From: Allantophomopsis cytisporea
Taxonomy: Eukaryota; Ascomycota; Leotiomycetes; Phacidiales; Phacidiaceae
Direction of reading: 5' to 3'
Assembly (NCBI GenBank): GCA_024752435.1
Contig: CP103026.1
Location: forward strand, 806,001 to 870,000
Length of the DNA: 64,000 nt
This document shows, piece by piece, positions 1 to 12,783 of this stretch. Position numbers and translations under genes: made by a program. Each line of letters begins with the position of its first letter. The first letter of the stretch is position 1. A model generated the notes under the pieces. The model saw nothing but the letters and a program-made list of their open reading frames with translations, searched no databases and was not told where the DNA came from.

Positions 1-636
1 GCTAATATCCTGGTAGCCATGAGCTGCATGTAAGAAATCGCGCCTAGAATCCTGGATGCGAGCCTGCGAAAGCTTAAAGTGCAGATTTGTCTCTCGATCC
101 TTGACGTAGAAGATCAGATTCTTAGCTTTGTTCAGATAGCTCTCGGCAGAGGTTGTGTCGTCGATTTCAAGGTAGTCACGGATGATGCGGATCCATAGCT
201 TGACTTTGTCCTCATCCGTGACCTCTCGCTGCGAGGAATCGAGATTTATGCCTGACAGTACCGTCGCCGCAGCTAAGAAGTCTTCGTCGAGCTCGTGGGC
301 GGACGCGATGATGGTTCGTAAGTTGGCTGTTTGCTCTTCGAACGATGAGGCTTGGGAAGCGAGGGTATTGAGGGTGTGGTTGCCGACTTCGATTTGAATA
401 TCGCGATTTGGGATCTTCTCAATGACGCTAACAAAAGTTGATACCAGTGGACGTGTGGATACTATACCAAGGGAAGCAGAGAGCAGTGAGTCGAGAGTTG
501 CGCTGAGGTCGCTGGTAGTGACAGCTGATGGAGCTTGGGAGAGACTAAGCATCAGCTGCTCGTAAGCTAAGGCTTTCTCCTTATCAGGTCGTCCTGAAAT
601 GGCTTCCAAAGCCTGGGCTGTGTTTGAAGAGGCCAT
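1..636 (-). CDS. csn4: COP9 signalosome subunit 4 (partial, C-terminal part outside the window)
   Basis: An open frame of 212 codons runs from an ATG at 636 to the window edge with no stop and no need for an intron. It begins MASSNTAQALEAISG and contains the stretch DYLEIDDTTSAESYLNKAKN followed by LHFKLSQARIQDSRRDFLHA. That helical TPR-like pattern is typical of CSN4, a PCI-domain subunit of the complex that removes Nedd8 from cullins. The PCI domain itself would lie beyond the edge. The first ATG in the frame is taken as the start. The family call rests on the central repeat pattern; proteasome lid subunit Rpn5 is the nearest alternative, but the motif order fits CSN4 better. Confidence 0.85.
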   Translation of the reverse strand, partial: MASSNTAQALEAISGRPDKEKALAYEQLMLSLSQAPSAVTTSDLSATLDSLLSASLGIVSTRPLVSTFVSVIEKIPNRDIQIEVGNHTLNTLASQASSFEEQTANLRTIIASAHELDEDFLAAATVLSGINLDSSQREVTDEDKVKLWIRIIRDYLEIDDTTSAESYLNKAKNLIFYVKDRETNLHFKLSQARIQDSRRDFLHAAHGYQDIS

Positions 637-1081
637 GGTGAAGCGATGTAAATACGAGGTATCTCCAATTGTTGTTGACAAAAGGTGAGGGTGTTGGCGG
701 GATGACGGTGTTGATGTGAATGTGAGGCGGGGAAGATAGGCAGAAACGAGCTTGAGATAAGTCGCAACATCAGGCTCCGCAATTCTGACTTCTTGGTAAC
801 ATCCAATCTCACTCTATCCTTATTCATGTCCGTAGTTCCAAACATTGAGAGAATGAAAAGAAGAAAACAATTGAAGAATTGAGAAACAAAGTATGAGAGA
901 TTTTCAAAGGAAAAATCTCGGGATAGAGCCATGTTCTCTTATTAGAGCGATGAAGACAAAAGTCAGAAGGTATGTACTTGAAATGATATGGGATCAGATA
1001 CATAGCTACTTCCGAGCTCAAATGTATTTCTAGAATGTACAATCACAACTAACTCCGAATATAATACGTATTTACAAAAAT
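637..1081. other. spacer upstream of csn4 and downstream of DFG5
   Basis: AT-rich sequence without a supportable gene. It should hold the csn4 promoter and the DFG5 3' untranslated region. Open frames here are short and low in complexity. Confidence 0.5.
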
Positions 1082-2551
1082 CTACAAGATCATGAAGGAA
1101 ACTCCACCAATAACACCAATAACCACAGCGGTTGTCAAGAAGCCAGCTCCTACACGGTCTCCGGTGGTTGTCTTCGTAGCAGTTAAGCCTGAAGCACTAG
1201 TAGTACTACCAGTACCAGCAGCACTATTTCCCTTACTCGTTCCACCTGTACTGTTCGTCACGGTGTCTGCTGCTTTCTGAACGAGAAGTCCACTGATAAC
1301 TTCCAAAGCTGCCATCTGCTCTCCAACACCGTATAATCCATCCCAAGTCGACCCTTGAGTCCACTTCAACCCGCAAGTGACCCCATCAGTACCACCAGAA
1401 CATTGCGCCGCTGCGGCGGCGGCTGAGGCTGACAGCTTTGCGTATATGGTATCGTAAGTCCAAGGGCAGAGCTTAGCAGTTGCCCACATCCAACGAGAAA
1501 GATGGGCCTTGAATGACTGTTGATCGTTGTTACAACCAGTGGCTCCACCCTCGCAACTTCGTTCATACATGATGTTGTTCTCAAAGAAATAATCGGTAGC
1601 GTTAAGAAGGCCATCGACTCGTTGCTTCCACACATCACTCTCGTTGGTCTGTAATTGTTAGTATTGCATACAGAAACAGATGCTCATGCTCAAACACTTA
1701 CAGCTTTCCACATTTGAGCAGCACCGTATAAGTAAATACCCTGGTTATAAGTCCATTGCCCATGATCAATGGAGCTACAGTTGTCGGTATCCTGGGTACC
1801 ATCATAAACGGAATAGTCGCTGCCAATAAGTCCTATAGAATCAACCCAATCCCAGGTCTTTTCCGCCCAGTCGGTGTATGTAGTGTTTCCCGTGTATGCT
1901 GCCAGTCTCGCACCGATGTTGAAAAAACATCCGTTGGCGATAGAGTTCTTGTAGTTGTAACCACTGTTGAAGGTAAAAATCTGCCATCTCAGGCCCCCAT
2001 TACAAGTCGACTCGTCCCATCGAGCAGCCATTGTGTTGAATACAGCTTGCGCAAGTGCAAGCCATCCTGGTTGCGAATCGGGGGGATCTTGAAATTTGTT
2101 TTCGGCTGCCGTCATAGCTGCCATACCCCAGAATCCTTGATCGTCGTTTCCTTCGGTCTTCGTTTGGTTCGTTGGCATAAAGTTATAATCATCGCCTGCT
2201 TGCCATAACAAGGCTTGTTCAGTTTCGTCGTTGTAGGTCGTGTCATTGGTGTAGTACCAATAATCAACCATGACTCCGAATAGGGCTCCGGCCTCCCACC
2301 AGTAGTATGGATCTGGCAAATTTCCGGGGACATCGCCAGTGCGGTTTCCTGTATAATATTTCATCGCGCCATATGCAATCGTACTAGCAGCACTCTTGAT
2401 CGATTCTAACAATCACAGTCAGGAAGGATTCCAACACAAAATGAAGTCAGGTTTTACACGAACCATCGTCATTAATGTCTAGATCAATGGCATTCGAGGT
2501 ACTATACAAACATGTCGAGGCCAAGAGGGCCAACGTTGAAACGCCTCTCAT
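1082..2551 (-). CDS. dfg5: GPI-anchored GH76 mannan endo-1,6-alpha-mannosidase, DFG5/DCW1 type
   Basis: Three exons, 2551-2464, 2405-1702 and 1648-1082, joined at GT-AG introns of 58 and 53 bases, give 452 residues. The protein starts with a signal peptide (MRGVSTLALLASTCLYS). The mature part holds the GH76 landmarks ESIKSAASTIAYGAMKYYTG, DPYYWWEAGALFG, the catalytic Asp pair in GNDDQGFWGMAA, and WDGLYGVGEQMAALEV near the end. A Ser/Thr/Gly-rich tail and a C-terminal hydrophobic segment (FLTTAVVIGVIGGVSFMIL) indicate a GPI anchor. The family acts at the cell surface and is thought to cross-link GPI-glycoproteins into wall glucan. The first exon was chosen because it supplies the signal peptide and an in-phase donor (G|GTTCGT); an internal Met at 2412 would lack any secretion signal. 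Its length matches the family. Confidence 0.93.
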
Positions 2552-4499
2552 CTTGACGACTATTATGTTGAAATGTGGTGAAGGAGTACTAGCTTGTTAT
2601 GTCGATATTTCTGCGTAATCAAACAACCCACACCAGGTTTGCTTCCACGACAGTCGTTGGGTACTCCGTCTAAGTGGTCGCCAGTCTTTTGCAGGCTATC
2701 AAGTCGAGAGAATCGGCTGATGAAAGTTCGGGGTATAGGAGTCGACTCGTATATCGATCGCAATGTTTACTTCAGCGCGACAGGGATTTAATGTTATCGT
2801 CAACGGGATTGTGGAGGTCGAATTGTCGACTACCTGGAGAAACGACACTGACGTACAGTAGGTGAGACGGAGAAGGTGGAGGAGGAGGAGGAGGAGGAGT
2901 GAGGGAAATTTGAGTCTGGAGAAGACAGGACCACTTGTAATAATAAGGTCCGCCATTCTGAGGCTCAGCCATTATGCTGGACTGTGCTGAATATCCTACG
3001 GAGTATGCTTAGTCTGGGCTACTCAGATTTGAAACATAAAAATTTGGGGCAGCGAGCGAGTCAACAACGATAGGGAGGAAATTACGGGTCCGGATCGGTG
3101 GGGCTTATGCTTGTACGTGTGTAGTCAGTTATTGCGTCGGCGTCAGGGCCAACCGCTGCAACGAGAGACCAACAACAAACTGGAGAAAGCAACCTTTTGG
3201 TGAGTTTGACTCAGGCTTTTAAGCCTAAACAAAGAATAAGGTAAGTCATGAAGCACTTCTTGTTCTTTTTCTTCTCAGGACGACGAGAGTATTATTGGAG
3301 TTGTGCACTTGCAGTGTAAATAGTATCTGCCGTACCGAAGATGATCCATAAAACATAAGTAGTACAAAGGTGACGAGTTTTTGCATGCATGGACGGAGTA
3401 CAGGAGGGCTCTTGGTACTCTTGGTGCTTCGTATGCATAAGCCAAAGACCCTCGTATCGATGAGAGTGTGTGCAAGCAGCAAGCAAGCAAGCAAGAAAGT
3501 CGTATTTGTGGACGATGCAACAACACACTATCTGTAGGTGGCTCTCTGGCTGGTATCTTGTAGATCGTCCTTTTGCTCATCCAAGCAGCCACAGCAACTT
3601 GACTTGTCGCATAAGGAAATTGTCAATACGGAAGGCCCATTATCCATCATCCATTGAAGCTCCGAGGTGGCCGAGTTCTAACCATGGCACAGGTAGGAAT
3701 AGACAGACACACGCCAGAATGGAGTGTCCCTGACTGGCATTATCCATGCATTTCTACCTCTTGGGATTCTTCTACGGCTAGTAATAAATAAGGCATAGAT
3801 CTGCCGTCTTTTTCCCCAATGAAAGGCCCTTCACATCCCTTGAGTTGCCCTTCAAAGCAATGCCATGGAGATGGTTATGTCCGAGAGAACACGAAACGCT
3901 GATCAATGATGACGAGAATGAAGACTCAACGTTGTTACTTATTCAGCTCCTTCGTGCCTACGACACTTCATCGGCAATGATACGCGCGACGAGCATTTTC
4001 GAGAGACAGATTCCTAACTATCTGCACATCAGCCGGACCTGTGCATTCTTATATTAATTCACTCTATTCTCTTGGATCTTGAGCCGGTGCAAATTGTGGA
4101 AAGCGTATCGCCGTTGCTGGCCAATCTTGTCCATTAATTTGTCTGTCTGATTTGCCCCTTGGGTTGTGTGCCTGGGCCTACCTACATAACTAACCTTACA
4201 CTAAAAAGGACAATCCCCTGTACATCGCACTAGTAAATTGGTAGCCTTGCATTTGCTCCAAAATAGATCCAAGCTTCCACGTGATCAGACAGCACAAGGC
4301 TGGCTGCTTCTGTGAGAGCTCGAGACTTTTGATTTCGCGAAATGCAGCCTTACAACATTTACTTTCACAATTAAAAACATAACGCGAACTCTACGTAGTA
4401 TTACCTCGCTCTGTCAACATCACACATTGACAAATAGAGCTTGTTCTTTTGTATCTTTGTTTTGCTCTACGCTGCGTTATTTAGTCTTTCTTTTCAAGC
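2552..4499. other. long spacer between divergent DFG5 and PRP4
   Basis: No gene can be supported. It contains a (GGA)n tract at about 2877-2900, a short (AAGC)n run at about 3476-3494, and mixed-complexity sequence. It must include both promoters. Open frames of 60-105 codons overlap in several frames and show no family motif. Confidence 0.5.
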
Positions 4500-6244
4500 A
4501 TGCATCCTTCCCGACAAGCCTTCGTCGAGGAGGCGGAACCCGAGGTAAGCTCAAACTACCATGTCAATACATGCTCATGAACATCGTCAAAGTCGGCCGT
4601 ACAATAAGATAGGCAACGGCGCTTCTCTTCTCAACTAATCTTCATACGTTACTGCCATGACAATCTGCTGACGCGTTGATTCAGGACCGAGGAATTGACC
4701 TCGCAAATATTCGTGGGTATTCATCTTGATAGCTCCTCTTGCTTTTATCTGACTAGCTGATAGCTCTCGATCATGACTATGATATGCCATCTGCAACCGC
4801 CGGGGTGGCACCCGAGAAGGCATCCGCCATCATGTCCCAATTCGACAGAAAACGACGCGCTGCCAAGATGGCTGTGCCGACAGATGATGGGCGGGTACGT
4901 GTGAGACTGCGAGAGATGAGAGAGCCGATTACATTGTTTGGCGAAGGACCAGGGGATCGACGAGACAGACTGAGGGAGCTCTTAACTATCCAGGCGGAAA
5001 TTGATGCGGCAGATGACGAAGATGGCGATGCGACAATGCAGGACGCCGAGGACGCTGATGGGAACGAGCAAGAGGAGGAGTTCTACACACAGGGCATACA
5101 AGAGTTGTTACAGGCACGGCAGGATATTGCGCGGTATTCGTTACCAAGGGCGAAGAGTAGGCTTGCCTGTCAAAAGGTCGAATCTACTATTCCCTTAAGG
5201 ACTCACGTCAAATTCAGAAAGAGCATTAAGGAAAGACTACAGGGCTTTGAGCTGCAGGGCTCCCAAACAGCGGGAGAACGGCCGGTAAGCATAACAAGAT
5301 TTTCGCCTAATGGTGAAATCATTGCTGCCGGAAATTGGGGCGGAGGTATCAAACTTTTAGATGTACCAAATCTTGATGAGAAGAGGACATTACGAGGACA
5401 TACAGACCGTGTGGGTGGTATGTCATGGTACCCAGGCGCGACACTACAGGAAAGCAATGTCACTCCAGAAAACGTTAACCTCGCTTCCGGCGGTGCGGAA
5501 GGCAATGTACATCTTTGGAATTTGAATCAGGATACGCCTGTTTCTACACTCGCTGGCCACAGTCAACGTGTATGCCGTGTGGAATTCCATCCTTCTGGAC
5601 GATACCTTGCTTCAGCTTCCGAGGACACTACCTGGAGATTGTGGGATGTGAATACTACAACTGAATTACTGCTCCAAGAAGGTCACTCGCGTGGTGTTTT
5701 CGCCCTGAGCTTCAACACCGACGGGTCACTTCTAGCCAGTGCTGGTACAGACAGTATAGGCCGTATTTGGGATCTTCGAACTGGACGAACAGTAATGATC
5801 CTTGATGGGCACATTAGACCTATATACGCGCTCGACTGGGGAGTAGATGGACATCGAGTTCTTTCTGGGTCTGGAGATGGTTGGGTGAAGTGTTGGGATG
5901 TTCGCAAGGTTCAGTCGTCTGGCGGCGTTGGAGCGCATCGCAGTGTAGTATCTGACCTTCGATGGTACAAGGGAACCGACATTCCCTCTGACGGATTCAT
6001 GCCGGAGTCGGACGACAAGGGAGAGCTCAAGCCAAAGAAGAGCGGCTCTTTCTTCGTTTCGAGCGGTTTTGACAAGAACGTCAACATCTTCTCTGCTGAT
6101 GATTGGGCTCTAGTGCAAAGCTTGAGTGGTCATACAGGTAACGTGCATAGTGTGGACACTACCCGGGATGGGAAATGGATTTGCAGTGGTGGTTACGATC
6201 GCACTGTGAAGCTTTGGGGGAGAAGTGATGCTCAACCATTATAG
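4500..6244 (+). CDS. prp4: U4/U6 small nuclear ribonucleoprotein Prp4 (SFM domain plus WD40 propeller)
   Basis: Exon 1 (4500-4544) encodes MHPSRQAFVEEAEPE. A 212-base intron (GTAAGC...CTAG) joins it in phase to exon 2 (4757-6244), giving 510 residues. After an acidic and basic N terminus comes the splicing-factor motif (VPTDDGRVRVRLREM...REPITLFGEG), typical of the Prp4 SFM domain that contacts the U4/U6 RNP. Seven WD40 repeats follow from about residue 180 to the end, with repeated GH...D...W signatures such as GHSQRVCRVEFHPSG and GYDRTVKLWG. Prp4 is a core component of the U4/U6.U5 tri-snRNP. The start was chosen because the short exon 1 resembles known fungal Prp4 N termini; the ATG at 4784 inside exon 2 would drop only part of the tail. 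The intron contains further AG sites, so an extra small exon is possible but no in-phase one was found. Confidence 0.93.
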
Positions 6245-7516
6245 GATGTGTTTCTGGGCTAGACATGTGTGATAATGATCTAATGAAAAGGAGTTTTTGA
6301 ATCCTTCTGAAATTTGGATAGTCTAATATGACGTGGCTGTAGTGGCTGTGCACTAATAGAACATATCTACAGTACAGCAAGCACGCATGTGTAAGCGTGT
6401 AAGGTGATGAAATTGTTATCTTATAATAATGTAAGATCATGAGATGAGTGTTTATTTATGTTTCGTGTTTTGTGCATGTGTGGAATGTATTAGCATCATA
6501 AATCATAGTATCGTAGGTAGTGTATGGATAGGATATTGATACAGTTACTGTCGAGTCAACCAACTTATGCTGCTATACATATATTCATGAGTACAAACTA
6601 CAAATTATGGAGAATTCTTCGTAAGACTATCCCGACTGCAATAAGGTTCTGGCTTGATATGATTACTCCCCAATAGCCTAGTAGAATTCTCCGTCTTAGC
6701 CATAGGTATGTTAGGTACGACATTCATAAATATGTCATTTATGCTACCTTGTCTATCAAGGTCCACAAATATACTCTATTTAAAGTTATTAAGCTTCCGC
6801 CGCTTACGTCCGACGTCCGAAGAAGTATCTCCACATATCACGAGTATGTAGTAGCGGGGTCACGTTCTTGATGCAGAGTTTTTGACCCTTCATGACCCCG
6901 ATAATGTTTCCCTCTATGACCCTTACTTTTGAAGTTTGTAGAGCACCAGCCTACATAGCTCCTTTTGTAGATCATCAAGAGTACCGTATGGATGGAAATG
7001 GATATTCATTGATCCGTACAGTGGTTCTAGCTGGCAGACTAGAGGCCAGCCTTAAGATTAGAGTCCGGCATCAGCGTGCAGGTGGCTGTTCAGGTACCTA
7101 TTTACTTGACACCTCATAGGCACCGTGGCACTATTTTCCCGTAAGCCACCTACGATCGGACTCGCGCGTGAACTACGGTCTACCAACTGGTACAAGCACA
7201 CACAGGGTCGAAAGTATCTGAATAAACACCTAACCAGAAAGTGCCTGCTTTGTTCTACTACTACCGTCCCTTACCTTGCATTCCTCACCTTATGCTTATG
7301 CTCCTTCGAGTTCGAAAAATGCCAGCTCGTACTTTTTATGCTCGATTTGTAGCCTCGGTATAGCTCGACAACTGCACCTACATTCCGTGCTTAAAAAAAG
7401 TACAGTACATCGCGCCAATAATGACGTAGGGGAGCTCCTCGACTCGCAGATATTGTGTCGTCCATCTGCAAAAGAAAGCCCAAACAACAGCCGCTGGTCG
7501 TCAAGACAGCCTTACG
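6245..7516. other. AT-rich spacer between PRP4 and the histidine kinase
   Basis: No supportable gene. The first 600 bases are strongly AT-rich with many short TATG/ATAC repeats. The part nearest 7516 should hold the kinase promoter and leader. Overlapping short ORFs from 6892 on show no family motif. Confidence 0.5.
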
Positions 7517-10500
7517 ATGCGGAAGAATGACGAGATTTCGGGGACAGTGCGCCAAATAACCTCGAATCTGTCGAATGGAGATACCAGTCTCACCAGACCA
7601 GGGGATGAAACGGAAGCGTCGAGGGAACTAAAGGAATTGGGCCTCCTCGACTACCTGGAAAATGATCGACGACCAGCATTTGTGATTGATCTTGATTCGA
7701 GCTCGAGCAACACTTTACCGGGCAACATACATGTAGCTTTCTCGAATACCGCCCTACGAAGGACGACCAGGCTCGATCGCTTTCTCGATGACAAGAACCG
7801 CGAAGTCAAAGGCTTCCAAGCATGGCTTTTTCAAACATCAGAACAGGCTGGCCCTTACGAATACATGTCTATCATATGGTCCGCTACAACGTTGCGGAAA
7901 CGATGGAAGATTTTGAGTGGCAATGAGGGCATAGACACCGCCACAAAGACCCCTATATCAGTAGCTCCTCGATCAACATCTTCACACGCAGGCCTTCCAA
8001 GTGGCCCGAATTTTGCTCCAATAGTTGCAATACCAGAGGCGGCCTCAATTAGAGATCGCCCTCGCGCCATCAGTAACACTGTGAACTCTCATGGAGCTTT
8101 ACCGCCATTTGTTGCTGACCGGTCGGCCTACATGAACTTCGTCCGGTCACGGGATTGGGCCAAAACCTCCCTTGGCCCTATTGCAAATTGGGGGAAGCGA
8201 CTTTATCAAGCGGTTGAATTGATGGTATCCGACTCTCGGCCTGTCACATTGTACTGGGGTCCAGAGCGGGTCATCATTTACAACGAGGCATATTCTTTAT
8301 TGACAGGAGTAAAGCATCCAGAATTGATGGGGAAGAAATGTGTAGACGCCTGGCCGGAGGTCGCTTCTTTGTTGATGGCGACTATGGATAAAGCCGAAGA
8401 CTTAGGTCAAGCAAGTATCGATGATGAATGGCTTCTCTTCTTAGAGAGAATGGAGGACAAACAACCCGAAGAGACTTACTTCTCTTGGTCGATAGTCCCG
8501 GTCTTTGAAGATGGAAAGTGCCTTGGCTTCGTCAACCCAGTGTTTGAAACGACTGGATTAAGAGTTGCGGAAAGAAGAATGTCAATGCTTTTGACAATGT
8601 TCGATGCTCTAGCAGAGGCAAAGAATGTTAGCTCGTTCTGGTCCAAGGTGGTGGAGGGCCTTGGGAAGCTCGTTGAGTTCGATGTTCCCATTGCCATTTT
8701 ATACTCCGTTGTCGAAGAAAACGATGTTAAAATGTGCCAATTCGAAGGCAGCCTAGGGGTCCCGGAAAACCATCCCATTATACCACCACGCATGGAATTA
8801 GTCGACGACAGTGATGCAGGTCTTACACCCTTCTTCCTCGATGCCATCCAAACTGGAAAGCCAATCCTCGCACCAGATCCTAAACGTGGAAATCGTCGAC
8901 TACCACAAAATTTCAAGGAGGGAATTAAGTGGCGAGGCTTTGGGGAGCCTGTGAAAGCGTCCGTTATCTGTCCAATTCGCCCTACAAGTAGCGAAAATGT
9001 GATGGGAGTTCTGTTGCTAGGCTTGAATCCTCGCAGGCCTTACGACGAAGAGTATCAGAAGTTCATATCATTGTTCAGCCAACAATTAGCTACTTCCCTG
9101 GCTTCATGTTTATTGTTTGAGGAGGAAGCACGAAGAGGTCGTACAGCTGCCGACCAAGCCTTAATTGATCAGGCAGCTCTGGAAGAAAAGCTCGAGGAAT
9201 CTCGGCAGCGGTTTGAGCGCCTTGCGGAAGTTGTACCTGTCGGCATGTGTTTTGGTACACCAGAAGGAAACATTACATATGGCAACAGAAATTGGTATAA
9301 CATAACTGGATTTGACGACCTGAAAGCTTCCGGCGCCTCAATGTCGTTCTTTGACTGCGTTCTTCCTGACGATGTTGACGCCGTACGCGAAGCATTCAAG
9401 AGTCTCACGACCTCCGGTGACAAAGCTTACTTCGAATTTCGACTTCAAGACCCTCCTGGATCATCGGCAGCCCAGAAGAAAGCATCGCGAGATAGTACTC
9501 GATGGGCTCTTGCGAATGCACGTGCAGATCGAGATTGCAATGGTATCATCTTGAACCTTACCGCATGCCTCACAGAAATAACAGAACAGAAGAGAACCGC
9601 TAGCGAGGCCGAATATAGAGCAAGGCTTGCAGAAGAGCTTTCGGCGAAGCTTAATCGATTCCGACGAATGGCAGAACTGGCGACGGTTGGAATGTTTGAT
9701 CTGAGTATCAATGGAACAGTTATTCAAGCTAATACCACTTTCTATTCTATCACGGGTCTGACCGAGGGGTTCAGTGAAGAACGGCCTCATGCCTGGATGG
9801 ACTGCATTCTTGACGACGATCGCCCCGTGGTGGAGAAGTGCTGGGAGACCATGTTCCTTCATGGTAAGCACGTATCGCTGGAAGTGCGACTAAAGCATCC
9901 ATGGGTGGATACAGCTTCCGGTAAGGACATTCGGAGGCAGCGCTGGATACTCGCAACAGCTATGCCAATACGTGCTGGTGACGGCTCAATCGAGACTTAC
10001 ACTGGCTGTGTGACCGATATCAGTGTCCAAAAGCATAGAGAGAGGAACGAGGCTGAACGTGCTAATCTACTGGATCTTTTACTGATTCGCACACAAGAAG
10101 CAAAGGCTAGTGAAGAGAAATTCACCAAATTTGCCCAACGAGCTCCTGTTGGCATCTCAATCGTGTCTCCAGACGGGCACATTGTATTTGCAAATGATAC
10201 GTGGCATGAGCTATTGCAATGTCCACCAGCGGAGACTAAAGGCCCATTTCCATGGTTGCCTCATATTGCAGAATCAGATCTGGAGATTGCCACCACGAAC
10301 TTTGCCAAGGTCATCCGTGAAGAAATTCATGCAAACTGGGAACTCAGACTAAACCATCCATGGAAAGCACCTGGTGATCTTAAGCACGATACCAACGGTG
10401 CATCTACATGGATATTGGTATCCGCATTTCCAGAACTTGACAGCAGCGGATCCGTTAAGGCTGTTATGACTTGCCTGACCGATATTTCACACTTGAAGTG

Positions 10501-12035
10501 GGCCGAGAACCTACAGAAGCAGCGTACCGAGGAGGCCCTGGAGTCAAAACGACAACAAGAGAATTTCATTGACATGACCTCCCATGAAGTTCGGAACCCA
10601 GTCAGTGCAATAATCCAATGTGCCGACTCGATAGTGTCGTCTTTGAATGATATTTCGGCAGCAAAAGACCAAAAAGACAGAGATGCATTGGTTGAGAATG
10701 GCGTTGATTCTGCACAAATCATCATTTCTTGCGCTCAACACCAGAAGCGGATTGTTGATGATATCCTCACCCTCTCAAAACTCGACTCAAAACTCTTGTC
10801 GATCACTCCAGTCAATGCACAACCCATCAAGATTGTACAGGACGCACTACGTATGTTCGAAGCGGAAGCACAAAGAGCTGGTGTGGAGCTGAAGTTTGAG
10901 CTCGACAAGTCTCTAGAGGAACTGGACGTCAAGTGGCTATTCTTAGATCCATCCCGACTACTCCAGGTTCTCATTAACCTACTGACGAATGCTATCAAAT
11001 TTACCCAAAAAGGAGATACACGCAAGATCTCCGTCCGGATGCGCAGCACTCTAGAAAGACCTTCAAAATCAAAATCTACTTCTGAAAATGTCGACTATAT
11101 TCCTCGAGGACCTCGAGAGGATCTCACTCTCCGACCAGACTGGGGTAGCGACAAAACACTCTATCTTCACTTTGCTGTTCAGGATAGTGGACGAGGCATG
11201 AATGAGAGTGAGAAGAAGCTGCTCTTCAAGCGTTTCTCACAGACCTCACCGCGAACGCATATCCAGTACGGTGGTTCTGGGCTCGGACTTTTCATATCTC
11301 GAGAACTTACGGAGCTTCAAGGCGGTGAGATTGGTGTAGCTTCTGAGCCGGGAGTTGGAAGTACATTTGCCTTCTACATCAAAGCACGAAAATCGACTCC
11401 TCCTGCAGGAGAAGATACAATGGCAGCGAGCAGAGGAATCAGCAGTCCATCGGTCACCGGAACGGGCCTCTCCGTTCTAGTGGTTGAAGACAATCTAATT
11501 AATGCAAAGGTGCTCAGCAAGCAGCTCAAACAAGCCGGGTATACCGTGCACATCGCCAATCACGGCGGCGAAGCTCTAGACTTCTTGAAGAAGACGAAAT
11601 ACTGGAAAGGAAGTGAACCTACAGAACCATTGGATGTGGTGCTTATGGACATCGAAATGCCTGTCATGGACGGTTTGACATGCGCGAGGAAAATTAGGGA
11701 CCTGCAGAAACAAGGCACCATCGTCAATCACGTGCCCATAATAGCCGTCAGTGCCAATGCACGCAGCGAGCAGATCCTGACCGCGAAGAATGCGGGAATG
11801 GTGAATACCCTTTGTGCTACGTGTTACACAACCATGCTAACGAATGCAGGACGATACTGTCGTGAAGCCTTTCCGTATCCCCGAACTAATTCCCATCATG
11901 GAGGGACTAGTCAGGCGACTGACTCTAGCACGGCCGACAGCAGAATTCTTGCTGCTATCCGAGAAAGACGGAAAATCCGAAAGAGGAACGAGACCAAGTG
12001 TAGATGAGAACTCGCCGCCAATGGATAGGAAATGA
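7517..12035 (+). CDS. hybrid sensor histidine kinase with PAS and GAF domains and receiver domain
   Basis: Two exons (7517-11800, 11850-12035) give 1489 residues. Order: N-terminal variable region; PAS-like domain at about 205-355; GAF-like domain at about 357-535; coiled-coil linker; three PAS repeats at about 563-695, 713-840 and 868-1000, each starting with a pattern like FERLAEVVPVGMCF; HisKA with phospho-acceptor His1023 in DMTSHEVRNPVSAI; HATPase with N box LLQVLINLLTNAIKFT, G1 DSGRGM and G2 YGGSGLGLF; and a receiver domain with Asp1378 in VLMDIEMPVMDG. The 49-base intron (GTGAAT...GCAG) restores the end of the receiver (GMDDTVVKPFRIPELIPIME), including the conserved Lys-Pro. Fungal hybrid kinases pass phosphate via Ypd1 to Ssk1/Skn7-type regulators. 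The signal sensed cannot be told from sequence, and no transmembrane segment is seen, so a cytosolic sensor is likely. Confidence 0.93.
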
Positions 12036-12783
12036 TGGTGATTGTAACTGATGTCGTGACCAATGAATATCATGTTAGTCAAGGAGACTGAAGTTAGTTT
12101 CCTTAGGGGAGCAATAGACTTTAATCGCGGAGGTGGCGTTGTCTTGTATGTATATGTACTATGAGACAGGTAAGTATGGCGTTGGGGTGTATATAGTATG
12201 TATATATGGGGTTGTGGTTGAGTATGGCGTGGATACGGACACATTGGCTGGCAAAAGCATATATGTGGCGTTTTTAGTTATCTAATAGACTGGGCTTGCA
12301 GGATGTATGTAGTATCTTCGGCGCAAGATACCTGGTCGCGGTGGTCTTTAAACATACCTACAATGTATAACATTAAATCATGCATTACAACAGCTTAGGC
12401 CTTCCATGGTTAGCAGGAATTGTATGGTCAAATAATGATATTGCTTGTTTTCCGTGTGACGTTCTTGAGTACGAATGAACAGCTGTAGACTATTGTACCG
12501 CTTGACATAACTGTGCGATTCTCGGTCACTGCAATCAGATATGGTGTGTTGGTCTTTCTTAGAAGATCTGGGCGAGTACTTGCTTGATATGTATCAAAAC
12601 ATCTGAAGAGCTTCACAAATGTAAAATCATCCTATGACTCGTACATGGCTGATTTATCTACTCCTACAACTGCCTTTGTGCTCTTCCAGTTCGCTGTGAT
12701 AGTAGTCAGACAATATTCAATACATCAAACAAGACTCGAATAATCATACGCCCAAACTTTTCGTCTAACTGACAGTCTGACTA
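12036..12783. other. spacer between convergent gene ends
   Basis: AT-rich 3' flanking sequence with TATG-type simple repeats around 12150-12220. No gene seen. Confidence 0.5.

Noticed and set aside
2563..2972. Small ORFs just upstream of the DFG5 gene
   Set aside because: Driven by the GGA tract and overlapping in several frames; no motif.
4427..4612. 61-codon frame before PRP4
   Set aside because: Overlaps the PRP4 leader, first exon and intron in another frame; no features of its own.
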